A DNA stretch of 64,000 nucleotides from Jacaranda mimosifolia (GCA_018894105.1 CM032126.1:3685001-3749000); one strand, 5' to 3'. Positions 36,938 through 49,930 are shown, numbered from the stretch's first letter. Program-made: numbers and translations. The notes: generated by a model not told the origin, from the letters alone.

Positions 36938-38227
36938 TTCTTTTTTTTTTTTTTTTTTTTCCCCCCAACTAGTTCACATGTCTCCTTTATTTATAGTAAT
37001 AATTCATGGCATTTATATCTGTCATCCTTTATACATGGAATCGTTTCTTACTTTTAATTCTTTTTTATTTTATTTTATAAGAATCTTACTTTTAATTCTT
37101 AATTCTTAGTTAAAGTTTGCTTTCGATGTGGAAATATGACATTAATATTGAATATTACAAAATTATAAATTTTTCAGACACGTTTTGAAGAATAATTTTA
37201 TTTTAATTGGTCCAATAAATCAGCTTTAAGAACCATGACTCAGTAATACAACTCAACTACACCCTTTAAAATAGCATCAAAGTTAAGCAAACAAAGGACT
37301 CAGCAATAACAACTAAATCCACTAACATTTTACATTCAAAGTTATAAGGAAAAATAAACTAAGTCAAATAAGTCTTGCATGATAATTCTAGAACCATGCA
37401 TGTGGCTGCTGTTGTAAATCTTAACAACAAATGTACACTTCTTTCGGGCAATCTACGATGATTAAATGATAAATTCTAAATTAGTTGTTGAATTTTTATT
37501 TTTATTTCCTAATTCGTGTTTATTTTTAATTTCATTTTACAAAATAGAAAATGAAATATGAATTTGAAACTATTTAAATTTAAATCAACAATACTATATT
37601 GCGAGTTGTCATGATACCACATTGTGATTTCTAGAAAATTTTCAATTTCTATAAATGCAGATACCATCGTATATGTATATAGTAGTCAACTGACACAGCA
37701 ATATTGTTTTTATATTGATGTGTATAAAATTTAGAATTCAAGCTTTACTGAACTTTTGATACATTTATACATATTATTAGCAATTAACAATATTGTCTGT
37801 CCAAATCAGTCTCACTGTCTTTCCAAACTCTCTTTTAAGCTGAACTTCAAATTTCTGAACGTTATAGACCGTTATGCTTGCCTGTTTCAGGTAGATTAAG
37901 ATCGCCATACAAAAACCTTGCAATAAAAGGACCAGATAAATGAAAATTCCACCCCGGAATTATGGCCGGAATCCCGCCGGCGGCGAGTGCTATAATGTCG
38001 AACTTTTGTTTTGTGGATTTACTTTCATGGATGTTAAACAATGTGCACAGCTTTATTCGAAAGTTTCTTTGGTTTCAGAATACAATATAGCACACTCAAA
38101 CCGGTAGCCGACATATTCTTGCACTTTTCGTAAAGGAGAAAATCTATTTATTCCTCTGCTGCTGATCTTCATTTTCAAGCTCTCTGTTTTCTTTTAACTT
38201 AGCCAACAGAAGAGCAAGAAGGATTAA
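35715..38227. other. AT-rich spacer upstream of CslA
   Basis: No gene seen. A (TTTC)n tract at 36906-36934 is followed by a 20-base T run and six C (36941-36966). A SINE-like remnant is at about 37680-37780. The last ~300 bp should hold the CslA promoter and 5' UTR; no clear TATA box was found. Confidence 0.4.
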
Positions 38228-41047
38228 ATGGAACGGCGTTCTTTCCCGATGGTTCTGCCTGATTCATTTTCGGGTACTGCTAGAGATGATATGACGGAGC
38301 AATTTATAATAATGTGGGCTCAGATCAAGAAGCCACTGATCGTCCCTTTGCTCAAAATTGCTGTATTTTTGTGCTTGGCGATGACGGCCATGTTGTTTGT
38401 TGAGAGGGTTTACATGGCAATTGTTATTAGTCTGGTGAAAGTGTTTGGTAGGAAACCGGAGAAACATTACAAATGGGAGCCATTAAAAGACGATTTGGAG
38501 CTGGGGAGCTCGGCTTATCCCATGATTCTTGTTCAAATTCCAATGTACAATGAAAAAGAGGTCCCTTTTCTTGTCTTCCTTTCTGTCTGAAATTCAATAT
38601 TGCATTCTTCAATGTTTTTCTGATCAAGATTGCATCTTACACAGGTATATCAGCTCTCAATTGGAGCTGCATGTGGGCTCTCTTGGCCATCCGATCGAAT
38701 CATAATTCAAGTTCTTGATGACTCAACAGACTTCATTACCAAGGTAACACCAAAAGAAAACATGTCAAAGAAGAATATATGATTCGAGTGTATGATTATT
38801 AATAATATATTTTCTTCCTCGTTTGTGTGGCTTCAGAATTTGGTGGAAATGGAATGCCGGAGATGGGCAAGCAAAGGGATAAATATAAAGTACGAAACTA
38901 GAAACAACAGGAATGGATACAAAGCTGGGGCACTAAGAGATGGCCTAATGCGATCATATGTGAAAGAGTGTGATTACGTAGCTATATTTGATGCAGATTT
39001 CCAACCAGAACCTGATTTTCTTTGGAGAACAATCCCTTTTCTAGTCCACAACCCTGAACTTGCCCTTGTTCAGGCCCGTTGGAAGTTTGGTACTGATTCA
39101 ATTCTTTTACAGCTGAAACGCAGTTTACTCTCCTTCTTCTGAACTTGTTTTTCCTACATTTAGGAACTTACAAGATTATATTTTGCTATGTTTAGTGAAT
39201 GCTGATGAATGTCTGATGACAAGAATGCAAGAAATGACATTGGACTATCACTTTAAGGTGGAGCAAGAAGTGGGTTCATCTACATATGCCTTTTTTGGCT
39301 TCAATGGTAATCATCCACCCAAAATAGTCATAAATAATGTTTGTTAAAATACTATCTTTTCTGACTTGAAAATAATGTGTTTGTAAAATTACAAGGAACT
39401 GCTGGTGTGTGGAGAATTTCAGCCATTGATGAGGCAGGAGGATGGAAGGATCGAACGACTGTTGAGGACATGGACTTGGCTGTCCGAGCTAGTCTTAAAG
39501 GCTGGAAGTTTTTATATCTTGGATCTCTAAAGGTATATTATCCATACTTCTTTTAGCTCAACACAAGAAGAAATTCTCATTTCCTTTTGCCCTCCACATG
39601 TTATTGATTTTCTCACTTCTTTCAGGTGAAAAATGAATTGCCAAGCACCTTAAAGGCATACAGATATCAACAGCACAGGTGGTCATGTGGCCCTGCCAAT
39701 CTTTTCAGGAAAATGTTAATGGAAATTTTAAGAAACAAGGTTGGTTGCTCAAGATTTTGGGTCCAAATTCTACAACCAACCATTGTTGCAAATATGCTTC
39801 TTCACTCACATTTTTCTGTCTGTTTTTGATTCAATTGTCTGCAGAAAGTATCATTGTGGAAGAAGGTTCATGTGATATACAGTTTCTTCTTCGTAAGGAA
39901 GATCATAGCCCATATAGTGGCGTTCGTATTTTACTGTGTTGTTTTACCTGCTACTGTATTAGTACCTGAAGTTCACATTCCAAAGTGGGCAGCTATTTAC
40001 ATGCCTTCCATCATCACCCTGCTCAATGCACTTGCAACCCCAAGGTTTGGTTTTCTTGCCAGCCCTTTTCCTCTGTTATTCAATATGATCTATCAAGATA
40101 TAAGTAGCTCATGCTATGGGGAATTTTCACCAAGAACATTGACTTTGTACTTCACCGATCTTTTTCTTAATGATTTCATGTTGCTCCTTGGTCTGAAATT
40201 GCTTACAAATTGAAGCAATTTAATATTCACAACTTCAATGCAACGTTCTCTATGTAGTGCATGTGTGTATTTCATAAGATGAAAAAATCCTCTTCATATT
40301 CTACCTATAGCATTCTTTCCTATTTCATTTTCTACTGCATTTTTGGTATCATTATTAGATTTAATAATATGATTTATATTTATCTTCCATAATCTCTCGG
40401 AGGTTAATCGGGAATTGGAAAAGGGATACAACTTCCAACCTCCCACTTACCTACTTGTTGAAATGTATCAACAAGTAGGTCGAATCAGCCCATATGAATG
40501 GACCCAATTTTTGTTCCAAAATACTTATCCTGTTAAAAGAATTTTCTAATATGATGAGTTTGTGCCATTATTAGGTCTCTTCATTTGATGGTGTTTTGGA
40601 TTCTTTTCGAGAATGTCATGTCCTTACACCGGACAAAAGCTACCTTGATCGGCTTGTTGGAGGGCGGAAGAGTGAACGAATGGGTTGTGACAGAGAAACT
40701 GGGAGATGCTCTCAAGTTGAAACCAGCAATGAAAGCTTTTAGGAGGGCTCGATTTAGGATTGGTGAAAGGTACAAAAATCCTCAGCATAAGCTTTAATTT
40801 TCTTAACCTGGTACATTGCAAGAATGATTGATTCAACTGTTGTAATAATGTCTCTGAGTGTCGTTTGTTGTTGTCGACATGCAGGGTCCATTTGTTAGAG
40901 CTTGCCACTGGCGGGTACCTCTTCTTCTGCGGTTGTTATGATATTGCATTTGGGAAGAACTATTATTTCGTCTACCTTTTTGGCCAGGCGATGGCCTTCT
41001 TCATCATGGGTTTTGGTTATGTTGGCACCTTTATTGTCCCCTCCTAG
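38228..41047 (+). CDS. Glucomannan 4-beta-mannosyltransferase, cellulose synthase-like A (CslA)
   Basis: A Golgi GT2 enzyme that builds the beta-1,4-mannan/glucomannan backbone from GDP-mannose and GDP-glucose. Nine exons: 38228-38560, 38645-38743, 38837-39089, 39196-39306, 39396-39532, 39626-39739, 39845-40044, 40575-40769, 40885-41047; all GT-AG, 534 residues, normal for CslA. An N-terminal membrane segment lies at about 37-60. The GT-A domain carries all expected catalytic residues: DDS (136-138), DAD (196-198), TVED (287-290) and the QxxRW motif QQHRW (326-330). The C-terminal part from about 355 has several hydrophobic segments (such as [15 protein letters not shown]), ending with CGCYDIAFG and a short hydrophobic tail. 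No frameshift or missing residue seen; appears functional. Confidence 0.95.
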
Positions 41048-41738
41048 CATTCTTGATGAATGAACAGATGGGCTATTTATTTCGTGTTATCTACTTTGAT
41101 TTTTTTTTCTTTTGCAGTTTTGTTGCTTTGTAGAAAGAATGGTATCCTTTAAGATCAAAAGTATAAGAGTTCGAATTCAAGTTTGAGCTTATGAATAATT
41201 ATTAAAAAATTATATTAAAATGGAGAATTTAAACAATATTGTAATAATTAAAATTAAAAAAAATAAAATATAATTAATAAGTATAACATTTACAACTTAT
41301 TTTCTTGGATTGAATTTGAATGAAATTGCCATTTGCCATTATATTTTATATATACAACTTGAGTTTAGCTTTAGATTATTTTTCACCTAGCCAAAACAAA
41401 TAACTATAATATGAAAAATAATTAATAACTTAGATAATTTAAATTTGACATAAAAATATTCAAATTTATTGTAAAATATAATAACATTCGAATAATTTTA
41501 AACTAGAAGTTTAGCTGAAAGTATCAAAAAGAGATATATATATATTGTTTATATTTCATTTCTTCAACAAGTTCAATAATGAAGATAGCAACTATGAGTG
41601 GCAAATGGGTGGGTTGGGTTGGGTTTGGTTTGAACTTATATGGGTTGGATTAAAAATGGGTTAGGATCTATGTGGGTTGAAAGTGGGTCGGATTAAAAAT
41701 GGGTTGAATTGTGGATTTGATTAGATTTGAAATGGTTC

Positions 41739-42153
41739 TGTTGTATTTATGGCTCAAAAGTTCTTTGGACAGAGTGTTTAGAGCTCAAAAAGCTCTAGCT
41801 CAAGGTTTTTTGAGCTCAAGCACATAACCTTGGCGAGAATTGAACTGAATGTTCTGTGTCTTGACTCAAATTTGTATGAGCCCAAGCTCGATAGTTTTGT
41901 ATTTTAGAAACTTCTTTATATTGGGTTTTTGAATATGGGTTTTGAGAGCAGCAAAAATACAGAAATTTAGAGAGCACTTTTGTTCTTCTTCTTTGGCTTT
42001 GAGAGATCCTTTTGTAAGCCTTGTGGCACCTCTAATAATCTAGTGAAATTCCTCTCTTCTCATTCGTGGATGCAACTCAATTGGGTTAACCACATAAATT
42101 TGTGTCTTGAATTTCTTCTTTTATGTACTCCAATTTCTTGCTTTATTCGTAAC
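41739..42153 (+). repeat. 5' LTR of the nested copia element
   Basis: Starts TGTTGTATTT and ends TTCGTAACA, so the TGTT/AACA termini match. A primer binding site follows directly. The segment 41801-41910 recurs near 44130-44265 at the other end of the element. Confidence 0.65.
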
Positions 42154-42157
42154 AAAG

Positions 42158-42170
42158 TGGTACCAGAGCT
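42158..42170 (+). other. Retrotransposon primer binding site
   Basis: TGGTACCAGAGCT differs by one base in the first 12 from TGGTATCAGAGC, the complement of the initiator Met tRNA 3' end used by plant copia elements. It lies four bases after the 5' LTR. Confidence 0.7.
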
Positions 42171-42179
42171 ATATTAATT

Positions 42180-44120
42180 TGGGATGGCTTCCATATAGCA
42201 TGAAATTGAAAAACTTGATCATAAGATCCGATTTCCTTTGTGGAAAAAAAGGATGATGACGATTCTTACACAAATGGATTTGGAGGACGCTATGTTAGGG
42301 ACATCAAAGATGCTTGCGAATTGAATGATGAAAAGAAAGATAAAATCATTAGTAAGGCTATTGCGCAAATACAATTGCATATTTCCAATGAAATTTTATA
42401 GGACATTTTGAAAGAAGAGGATGTGGCTGGATTATGGAATAAGTTAGAGGAGATTTGTATAAAGAAGAATTTAACCAACAAACTGAGGTTAAAGCAGCAA
42501 CTTTATTCCTGCAAAATGGTTGAAGGTATTTCTATTCGTATTTCTATTCAAACTCATATCGATAATTTCAAAACTATTATTACTGATTTGGAGAATCTTG
42601 ATGTGAAATACGATGATGAGAACTTGTCATTATTACTGTTTAGTTCGTTACCTTCTATTTATTCCAATTTTCAGGATACACTCTTGTATGTAGAGATACT
42701 ATTACATTGAAGGACGTTCAAGAAGCCTTATTGAGCAACTACTCAATTGATGGTGAAATTATAGCAAGTTTACTTGAAAATCAAGGTGATGGACTTGTTG
42801 TTAGGGATAGAATAGAGAAGAAAAACTCACATAACAACAAACAAAGAGGTAAATCGCAGTTAAGTAAGCCAGTTAGATGCAACTACTGTAAGAAGAAAGG
42901 ATATGTCAAGGTAGACTGTCGAAAGTTGAAAAGAAAATCAAAAAATGAGAATAATAAAATCACTGAAAGAGGTGTACTCTTGGTTAGTTCTGATGGTTTG
43001 AAATCAAATGATGTCTGGATTATGGATACCGCTTGTTCCTTTCATATGTGTCCCAATAGGGACTAGTTTTCAACATATGAATAGCTTAGTGGAGTAGTTC
43101 TTATGGGCAATGATGATGCTTGCAAAGTTGCTAGGAAAGGGACATAAAAATCAAAATGTTTGATGGTATTGTCAGGACTTTAACAGAAGTGAGGCATGTT
43201 TCAGGTCTAAAGAAGAATCTTATATCCTTGGGTACTCTTGACACTCTTGGATATAAGTACACTGGCTTAGATGGTGTGTTGAAAGTTTCCAAAGGAGCTC
43301 TTGTTGTCATGAAAGGTGTTAAAGCCGGTGGTAGTTTGTATATTTTGTAGGGTTCTACTATTTTAGGTGAAGCTACAGTTTCATCTTCCACGTTGTCCGA
43401 GTCTCAAATTACAAATTGTGGCACATGCGTTTGGGACATATAAGTGAGTAAAGACTCACTATTCTGAACAAGCGAGGCTTGCTTTGTGGGCAGAGCACTT
43501 CTTAGATGGATTTTTGTGAGCATTGTGTCTTTGGGAAACACAAAAGAACTAGTTTTAGGAGAGGAGTTCACAAGACTAAGGAAAGGCTTGATTATATTCA
43601 TTCAGATCTTTGGGGTCCATCCAGGGTGCCCTCTAAGGGCAGTGCTAGATTTCTGCTGACTTTCATCTATGTTACTATAGGAAAGTCTGGGCATTCTTTT
43701 TGAAGCAGAAAAGTGATGTTTTGCTATGTTTAAGCAGTGGAGGACGATGATTGAGAAACAGACGGGGAAGCAAATAAAGCATCTTCGCACTAATAATGGC
43801 TTGGAGTTCTGTTCTAGAGAATTTGAGAATTACTGTAAGGAAGCTGGCATTGTGAGACATTGTACAGTTGTTGGGACACCACAACAAAATGGTGTTGCCG
43901 AGCGGATGAACCGAACTCTAATAGAAAGCTTATTGTATGCTCTCTAATACTAGATTATCTAGAGATTTTTGGGCAGAGGCAGTTTCTGCTACTTGTTACT
44001 TGGTGAATCACTCTCCATATACAATAATCGATTTGAAAACTCCTGAGGAGGTATGGTCTAATAATACATCTAAGTTCAAGATTGGCGAGAGTTGGATTGG
44101 ATGTTCTGTGCCCCAGCTCC
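42180..44120 (+). pseudogene. Copia gag-protease-integrase remnant, no reverse transcriptase
   Basis: Pieces of a Ty1/copia polyprotein broken by stops and frameshifts. In order: gag (42230-42720); a zinc knuckle CNYCKKKGYVKVDC (42879-42920), where Tyr replaces the usual His; a protease-like DTACSFHM (about 43026-43049); the integrase N-terminal motif ending CEHC (about 43515); and the catalytic core with YIHSDLWGPS, LRTNNGLEF and GTPQQNGVAERMNRT (43590-43930). The frame then runs into LTR-like sequence near 44080. Reverse transcriptase and RNase H are entirely missing, so a deletion joined the end of integrase to the LTR. Inactive. Confidence 0.85.
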
Positions 44121-44129
44121 AATTACTTG

Positions 44130-44265
44130 GTGAGTCGCTCAAGGTTTTTTGAGTTTAAGCACATAACCCTGCAGGATTGGCGAGAATTGGATCGGATGTT
44201 CTATGTCCGGGCTCAAATTTGTATGAGCCCAAGCTCGACAGTTTTGTATTTTAGAAACTTCTTTA
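44130..44265 (+). repeat. 3' LTR fragment of the nested copia element
   Basis: Closely matches 41801-41916 of the 5' LTR (shared CTCAAGGTTTTTTGAG, TTTGTATGAGCCCAAGCTCG and TTTAGAAACTTCTTTAT) and then stops, so the rest of the LTR is deleted. A second LTR-like scrap, GGCGAGAGTTGGATTGGATG, lies just before it at about 44083-44115. Confidence 0.7.
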
Positions 44266-44952
44266 TTTTAGAAATTACTAATAATAAAAATACAAGACTT
44301 TGATAAAAATAAGAAATTGAAAATAAAAAAAAATATTATTAATTTAAATTAATTTTATTAAATTTTATTTAAATTTTTTGAATGGAATCATTTTAAATTC
44401 ATTTAAAATCCATTTTGAATCAAAATTTAATACAATCCACCTAAAGTTCAACCCACTCAAACCCATTTTTGAAATATTGAGTCCAAACCAACCCAAAATC
44501 ATATGAGTTTGGTTGAACTCATGAGTTCTAGCCCAAATTGACACCCATAATAGCAACATATTGTTCTAATGGAGAGAAAAACCAATTATTAGCTTTTGGA
44601 GAAGTTTTCAAATGAATAATTTCAATGAAGTCTTTCAATTTCATATTTTATTATATTCAACTCTATGTATTCCTTTATTTGTAGAGTACATTGCATGTTC
44701 GCAAATGGTTTGTCCTAGTTAGTATAGGAAATGTATCGTCCAAGGCATAAGAAATATGAGACTTAACGTCATCCTCATATTTTTCTGACTTATTATCAAC
44801 AGTTCGCAATTACACACCGCCTAATATATTTAGTCCTAACTTTTTATAGATTAAATTTTATCAAACAAGAGTTTAACATAAATGAAATTGAAACATAAAC
44901 AACATTTTAGTTGTAAATAAAAGGAATTATTTTTATGGCCCTCCTATGTGGA

Positions 44953-44959
44953 TATATAA
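44953..44959 (+). promoter_or_regulatory. Possible TATA box of the peroxiredoxin gene
   Basis: TATATAA, about 175 bp before the start codon at 45134. Position allows a 5' UTR of roughly 140 bases. Confidence 0.35.
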
Positions 44960-45133
44960 GATATTTTAATTGTCTCGCTTTTCATGTTCTATTTTTTTTC
45001 TCTACTAACCGCTCACGGCTCATCGTTATATCCGCTCCCAAATCCTAAAGCCATCCCAAAAGCCAGAACCCCCTAGCAGCTTTCTTTTATTATTTTCTTC
45101 TGCATTCCACACACACACATCCACCCCACAGCA

Positions 45134-45820
45134 ATGGCGGCAGCAACGGCAACAGCAGCCACATTAGCCGTCGGAAAGCTCCTCGCTTCTTCCTCCCCCA
45201 AACTCAAGCAACCCTTTTCTATTCTTTCCCCGCACAGAAAACCCACCTCTCTCTTCTCCTCTTCCATCACCCCTCTTTCCCTCCGCCGCCCCCAACCCAT
45301 CAGATTCTCCACAGTTCCCAAAATCTCCGCCACCATCTCCGTCGGAGATAAGCTTCCGGACGCCACCCTTTCCTATTTAGACTCATCCGATGAGCTCCAG
45401 ACCATATCCGTCTCCGACCTCACCTCCAACAAAAAGACCATTCTCCTAGCCGTTCCCGGCGCGTTCACCCCCACCTGCTCGCAGAAACATCTCCCGGGTT
45501 TTGTTGAAAAAGCCGCTGAGCTTAAGGCCAAGGGCGTTGATACCATCGCTTGTATTTCCGTCAACGATGCATTCGTGATGAAGGCGTGGAAGGAGAATTT
45601 GAAAGTGGGGGATGAGGTTTTGTTGTTGAGTGATGGAAATGGTGAACTCACCAAGGCAATTGGGTGTGAGCTAGACTTGAGCGATAAGCCGGTGGGCCTA
45701 GGAGTGAGGTCGAGGAGGTATGCGATGTATGTCGAAGATGGGGTTGTCAAGATCTTGAATTTGGAGGAGGGCGGTGCTTTCAATATTAGCAGTGCCGAAG
45801 ATTTGCTCAAGGCCCTGTGA
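45134..45820 (+). CDS. PRXIIE: Type II peroxiredoxin, chloroplast form (PrxIIE)
   Basis: A thiol peroxidase that reduces H2O2 and alkyl hydroperoxides in the chloroplast stroma, recycled by glutaredoxin/glutathione in this class. 228 residues, single exon. Residues 1 to about 65 are Ala/Ser/Pro/Arg-rich and nearly free of acidic residues, a typical transit peptide. The mature part begins around [14 protein letters not shown]. The active-site motif PGAFTPTCS holds the peroxidatic Cys115, and Cys140 (TIACISVND) is the resolving Cys; the 25-residue spacing matches plant PrxIIE. An extra Cys178 lies in AIGCELDL. Intronless structure fits PrxIIE. The ATG at 45134 gives the full transit peptide. 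Confidence 0.95.
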   Translation: MAAATATAATLAVGKLLASSSPKLKQPFSILSPHRKPTSLFSSSITPLSLRRPQPIRFSTVPKISATISVGDKLPDATLSYLDSSDELQTISVSDLTSNKKTILLAVPGAFTPTCSQKHLPGFVEKAAELKAKGVDTIACISVNDAFVMKAWKENLKVGDEVLLLSDGNGELTKAIGCELDLSDKPVGLGVRSRRYAMYVEDGVVKILNLEEGGAFNISSAEDLLKAL

Positions 45821-45885
45821 GAGTATTATTAGTTCTTCTCTTTTTGTCTGTTGACTCTTGGAATTGAGGAATCTGCCTAGGTGCT

Positions 45886-46017
45886 TCGGATGAATTGTCT
45901 TTTCCCTTGTTTTTTAAAGCCCTTTCCGTATTTGTAGGTTTCGTGAATGGATCGGATGAATTGTCTTTTCCCTTGTTTTTTAAAGCCCTTTCCGTATTTG
46001 TAGGTTTCGTGAATGGA
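45886..46017. repeat. Perfect 66-bp tandem duplication in the peroxiredoxin 3' UTR
   Basis: Two identical 66-bp units, 45886-45951 and 45952-46017, each starting TCGGATGAATTGTCTTTTCC and ending TTTCGTGAATGGA. They start about 65 bp after the stop codon, probably in the 3' UTR. Identity suggests a recent event, or an assembly duplication. Confidence 0.9.
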
Positions 46018-47443
46018 CAGGTGATGAAATAAAAAGGGGCGATTTGAAATAATCATTACGGGTTGAATTTTCTGAAATGGGAGTTAATTGCGTGCTGTCA
46101 TGGCTACAGCTTTTGTTTTTCTGTGGTGTAAATGGTTTAAGTTGTTATTTCCCTTAGCGGTTTGAATCATGAGTCGTATTTCCTGCACTTCTGATATTTT
46201 CATCAATTAAATGATATGCTTGCGAGGAACTTTACATAAGCCAGAAACACCAGATGTATATGGTTTAATGGGGTGGATGTATAATCAGCTTCTTGAAGAT
46301 GTTGTAGTTAGTAATTTGATTCGAAATTTGGTATTGGATAATGGTAGTAGTTATTTTGAATGTGGAAACTGGAAACTAGCAACTCTTGCAAATTGGCTGA
46401 TGGTTTTTGTTGTGTATGAAATGTCTATGAATTGTACGTTTTGAGAATCTTTTGAGTCCTATGCTAATTTTTTTGAGGATTATTTTGTGTTTGATGGCTT
46501 CATGTAGGTTTTAGGTCAACAAAAATGGAACTCACAGTAAGTTTTTGCCATGCATTTGGTGTAATATGATATTTTTGTGAGCCATGGTGATAAGAGGATG
46601 TGTATGGATGTTGCCCATTTAGTTGGAATAGTACAAAAACAGAGCTTATAGATTGTCAAGATACGGGTTTGTTCTAGGATTTGTTGGTTATCCATCATTA
46701 AATTGCTGGGGTTCAGAAAATAGGTGGTGAAGTTTAAAATGATTTAGAAAGGTGTAACTTTGGGCCATTATAGATTATCAAAGTATGTTCTGCTCTGTTT
46801 TGTTTTATTCTCTTGGAACTTCTTGGACAAAGATTTCACTGCAAGTCATTGTTCCGTGTGTTGAAAATTTCTGAGGTTGTGAGGACTAGAGAATAGAGCT
46901 TTGATTCTTTGAACATCAGACAATTATTGTGAGCTTTTGATGCTCCAGTTTGGATTGTTTTGATATTTGCAAATGGTGAAGTTGAGCAATTATCGTAGTG
47001 AGTTTTAGTGCAGACAAAATCTTATGGATGCATTTTAGTATCACTTTTGACTGAAAACGGACACCAGTTTCATGGTCACTTGATGACACAGTTATTGACT
47101 CTACTATCAGATAAAATTGTGAACAGAAATGGTGGTTCTCTATCAGGGATTCAGGATATTAGTTTTTCATGAGTAAAATGTATCTACTTACTGGTGTCAT
47201 TCTATCTTACATAGTAAGAAAAAGATACTACTGTGTGGTTATTGTGATATTTACCAAATACGGGTTTGGGTACAAGATATGGCCTGAAAATTTTTATCCT
47301 TTATTCTGCAAAATTATAATTTCTTTCTTGGACAATTGCTTTGGGTTGGTCAGAAGAAGTAAAGCTATGGAATATTATCATTTGGGAAGGGCTTTATTAT
47401 TTTCTTTCTATAAGATATGGTAAGGGCTAATCTACTTAAGCTT
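46018..47443. other. Spacer downstream of peroxiredoxin
   Basis: Less AT-rich than most spacers and without obvious repeats, but every frame is broken and no family is recognisable. An untranslated or degenerate gene cannot be excluded. Confidence 0.3.
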
Positions 47444-47451
47444 AAATACTC

Positions 47452-47989
47452 CTAGTGGTGTAAATGAGATGAGACGATTTGCGAAAGGTTCGAGCTCAGC
47501 TTGTTGAAAGCTCTTATCGGCTCGAGCTTGTCAGTCAAACCAGCTAAGTCGAGGTCAATAATATTCGATTCGAAAAGTCCGCAAGCATAAATGAGTTTTT
47601 TTATTTTATATATACATACATATATAATTATAACTTAGGCCCATATAATAAAATTTATAAAGATAAGTAAATAATAATAATTCGATTTTTATTTTTAAGA
47701 AAATATATAATAAAATTATTTAAAAAAAATTATAATTATAAATTTTGTTTTGAGTCTAAATGAATTCGAGTTACTCCAAATCTATACGAGCTCGAACTCG
47801 TTCGAGCTTAATGAATTGAGTTTTTCTACTTTTTTATGATGAACCTTATCAAGTGAAATTCGATAAAGCTTGTCGAGCCTTCGTCTGTTCCAACGAGCCA
47901 AACTTGAGCTTGGCTATTTAGGTTTGATCAAGCTCGGCTTGAACTTTAGCCCACTAAATTTAGGCTCAACTCAATTTGCTTACACCCCT
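47452..47989. mobile_element. hAT-type MITE, CTCGAGC-rich
   Basis: 538 bp with ends CTAGTGGTGTAAATGAG and complement AGGGGTGTAAGCAAATTGAG. Flanks AAATACTC (47444-47451) and AAGTACTC (47990-47997) match in 7 of 8 positions. The interior has the same GAGCTCG/TCGAGC words as the elements at 3020 and 8133. Confidence 0.75.
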
Positions 47990-47997
47990 AAGTACTC

Positions 47998-49930
47998 ATG
48001 TGGTATAGTAGCTTCACTTTACTCAGTTTTAGACACCTAATTTAGGTGAGAAAAGTACTGTGAGAATAAAAAGTAGCGTGAGGAGTTTGGTGCAGCTGAA
48101 AACGGTCAGATACACGTGAAATGATATGATATTTTCCATCTTTCAATTTATCTCTTTGTTTCCTCTATTTACATTTATGTTTTATTTTCAGCTTTCAGCA
48201 TTATGTCCATGCTCAAAAAAAGGCTCATTTTCAAGTTGACTAAACTTGATTTAATTCTCATTCTTCACCCCTAGACTTCTTTTTATGATGTACAAAACCA
48301 TGCGCAAGAGGCCTCACCATTATTTAAATCACAATTATTTGCTAAGTTGATTCAAATGATATCACTTTATATGCTTTTTCATTATTTCTTCACTAGAAGT
48401 TATGAACCTCACCACTTATTATTGACTTTTGCTGAGTAAGATGATGATTATTAAATTGAATGGCTCTTTTGGTTGGTGATTATATATTCTAAGGTTGCCT
48501 TCTTTCTATTTTACTTTTTCTATGTCTTTTTTAAAATTATAAAAATAAAAAAATAATAATAATAAATTATATATATGTATAAAATAAAATAAAAAAGGAG
48601 GAGAAAAAGTGTTTATGGTAGGTGGAGAGGAAAGCAACAGATAATGATGCATTAGGCACCATTAGAATATGCCTTTTTCGTTTTTCTTTTCTTTTTTTTC
48701 TTTTATCAAATTTCTTTTAATATTGGAATATTCTTGAGACCCTTGTGTGAGAATATTTAGGTTCCTACACCATTATTAATCTCTCGTCAATAAAATTTTC
48801 CAATTTAATCAAAATAAAGGTAATTAGCATTTTGCACCTTCTAAATTATCAAAATTTGCACTTTGCACCCTAAAATTAAAATTTTGGCACCTTTCGTCCT
48901 CCAAGTTACATGCAGTCGTAATGAATGAATAATCCACCAAGCGTAGCATATGTGAGAGAATTTGTAACATAAGGGACCTAAAGTCTAAAGAAAAGATATC
49001 ATAATGTTAAAAATACTAAAACAAAAAATGCAATATGATGGAATGAGCATGTAAATTTTGCTAGGAACTAATTGATGGTAATCTTGCAATTTAATTTTTT
49101 TTTTTTAGAGAGATAGCATTACAAATAACGAAATGTTATCCTTTCAACAAAGTAATATATTCCTATTTTTAAATTAAATAATTATAGTATAAACTAAACA
49201 CAAAACATATAAAAGTGCATAACACGTTCATTACGGGTCGAACATAAGATCTTCCACTTAATAGGAAAGACGAATGCTATTTGGACTACAAATCTTGCAA
49301 TTTCAATTTTAAATTTGTGTAATAGTTCAAATATGTTTCAATTATGACTATATCACGGGAGTAATTACTGTCACACAATATAAAGAAGAAATATTAAAAA
49401 GTACTGAGTATTGGCCTATTTTAGTCCATCTAATTATAAGTGAGAGAAAAACGTTTTGAATATTAAGAATTGAAACAATCAAACAATTTCAATCCATATA
49501 AATTATAAAATTTATTCATCAAATGACAAAATAATAGAAAATTAAGGCAGTTTCCATGGATCTGAACAGATTTATGGTCTAAATTTGGCTAAACAAAAAA
49601 GAAATAAGTAAATTCAACACAAAATTATATCATACTTCTGCTGGAAAAAAAAATTCAAAATTTTGTAATAATTGTGAATTTCCATCTTTGCCCGTCTAAT
49701 AAAACTTTGTAATCTCATTCAGATATTCTCTCTCTGTTCAATGGTATGAGTTCTCATATAATATGAGATGTATAAGTTTGAATTCTAACGGGTTTTTTAA
49801 TGTGTAAATATGTTTAAATTAATTTTTAAAAAATAAAGGAAAAAAGACATTTCCGGTTTTCGACGTGGTCGAGGCAAAGGATACCAACTAATCTTAATCG
49901 CAACAGAAACGACGGTTGTAATTAGCTTAA
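47998..49930. other. Spacer upstream of enolase
   Basis: No gene seen. SINE-like fragments at about 49225-49300 (minus; reads TCCAAATAGCATTCGTCTTT on that strand) and 49738-49800 (plus). The final ~130 bp form the enolase promoter. Confidence 0.4.

Larger units (their letters stand above)
41593..44549. mobile_element. hAT-type element carrying a nested copia insertion
   Basis: Perfect 8-bp target duplication ATAGCAAC at 41585-41592 and 44550-44557. The ends are imperfect inverted repeats: TATGAGTGGCAAATGGG on the left and the complement of TATGGGTGTCAATTTGGG on the right, like the plant hAT start YAGGGGTGGCAA. The original element is split into a left part (about 41593-41738, rich in GGGTTGGG and GGGTT words) and a right part (about 44266-44549, with the complementary AACCCA words). 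A copia element sits between them. Confidence 0.8.

Noticed and set aside
36906..36966. (TTTC)n-T20-C6 tract as a possible functional triplex or origin
   Set aside because: A simple microsatellite with no associated feature; reported only as part of the spacer.
46211..47423. Open frames of 77 and 84 codons downstream of peroxiredoxin
   Set aside because: No recognisable family, no splice-consistent extension; likely chance frames in a spacer.
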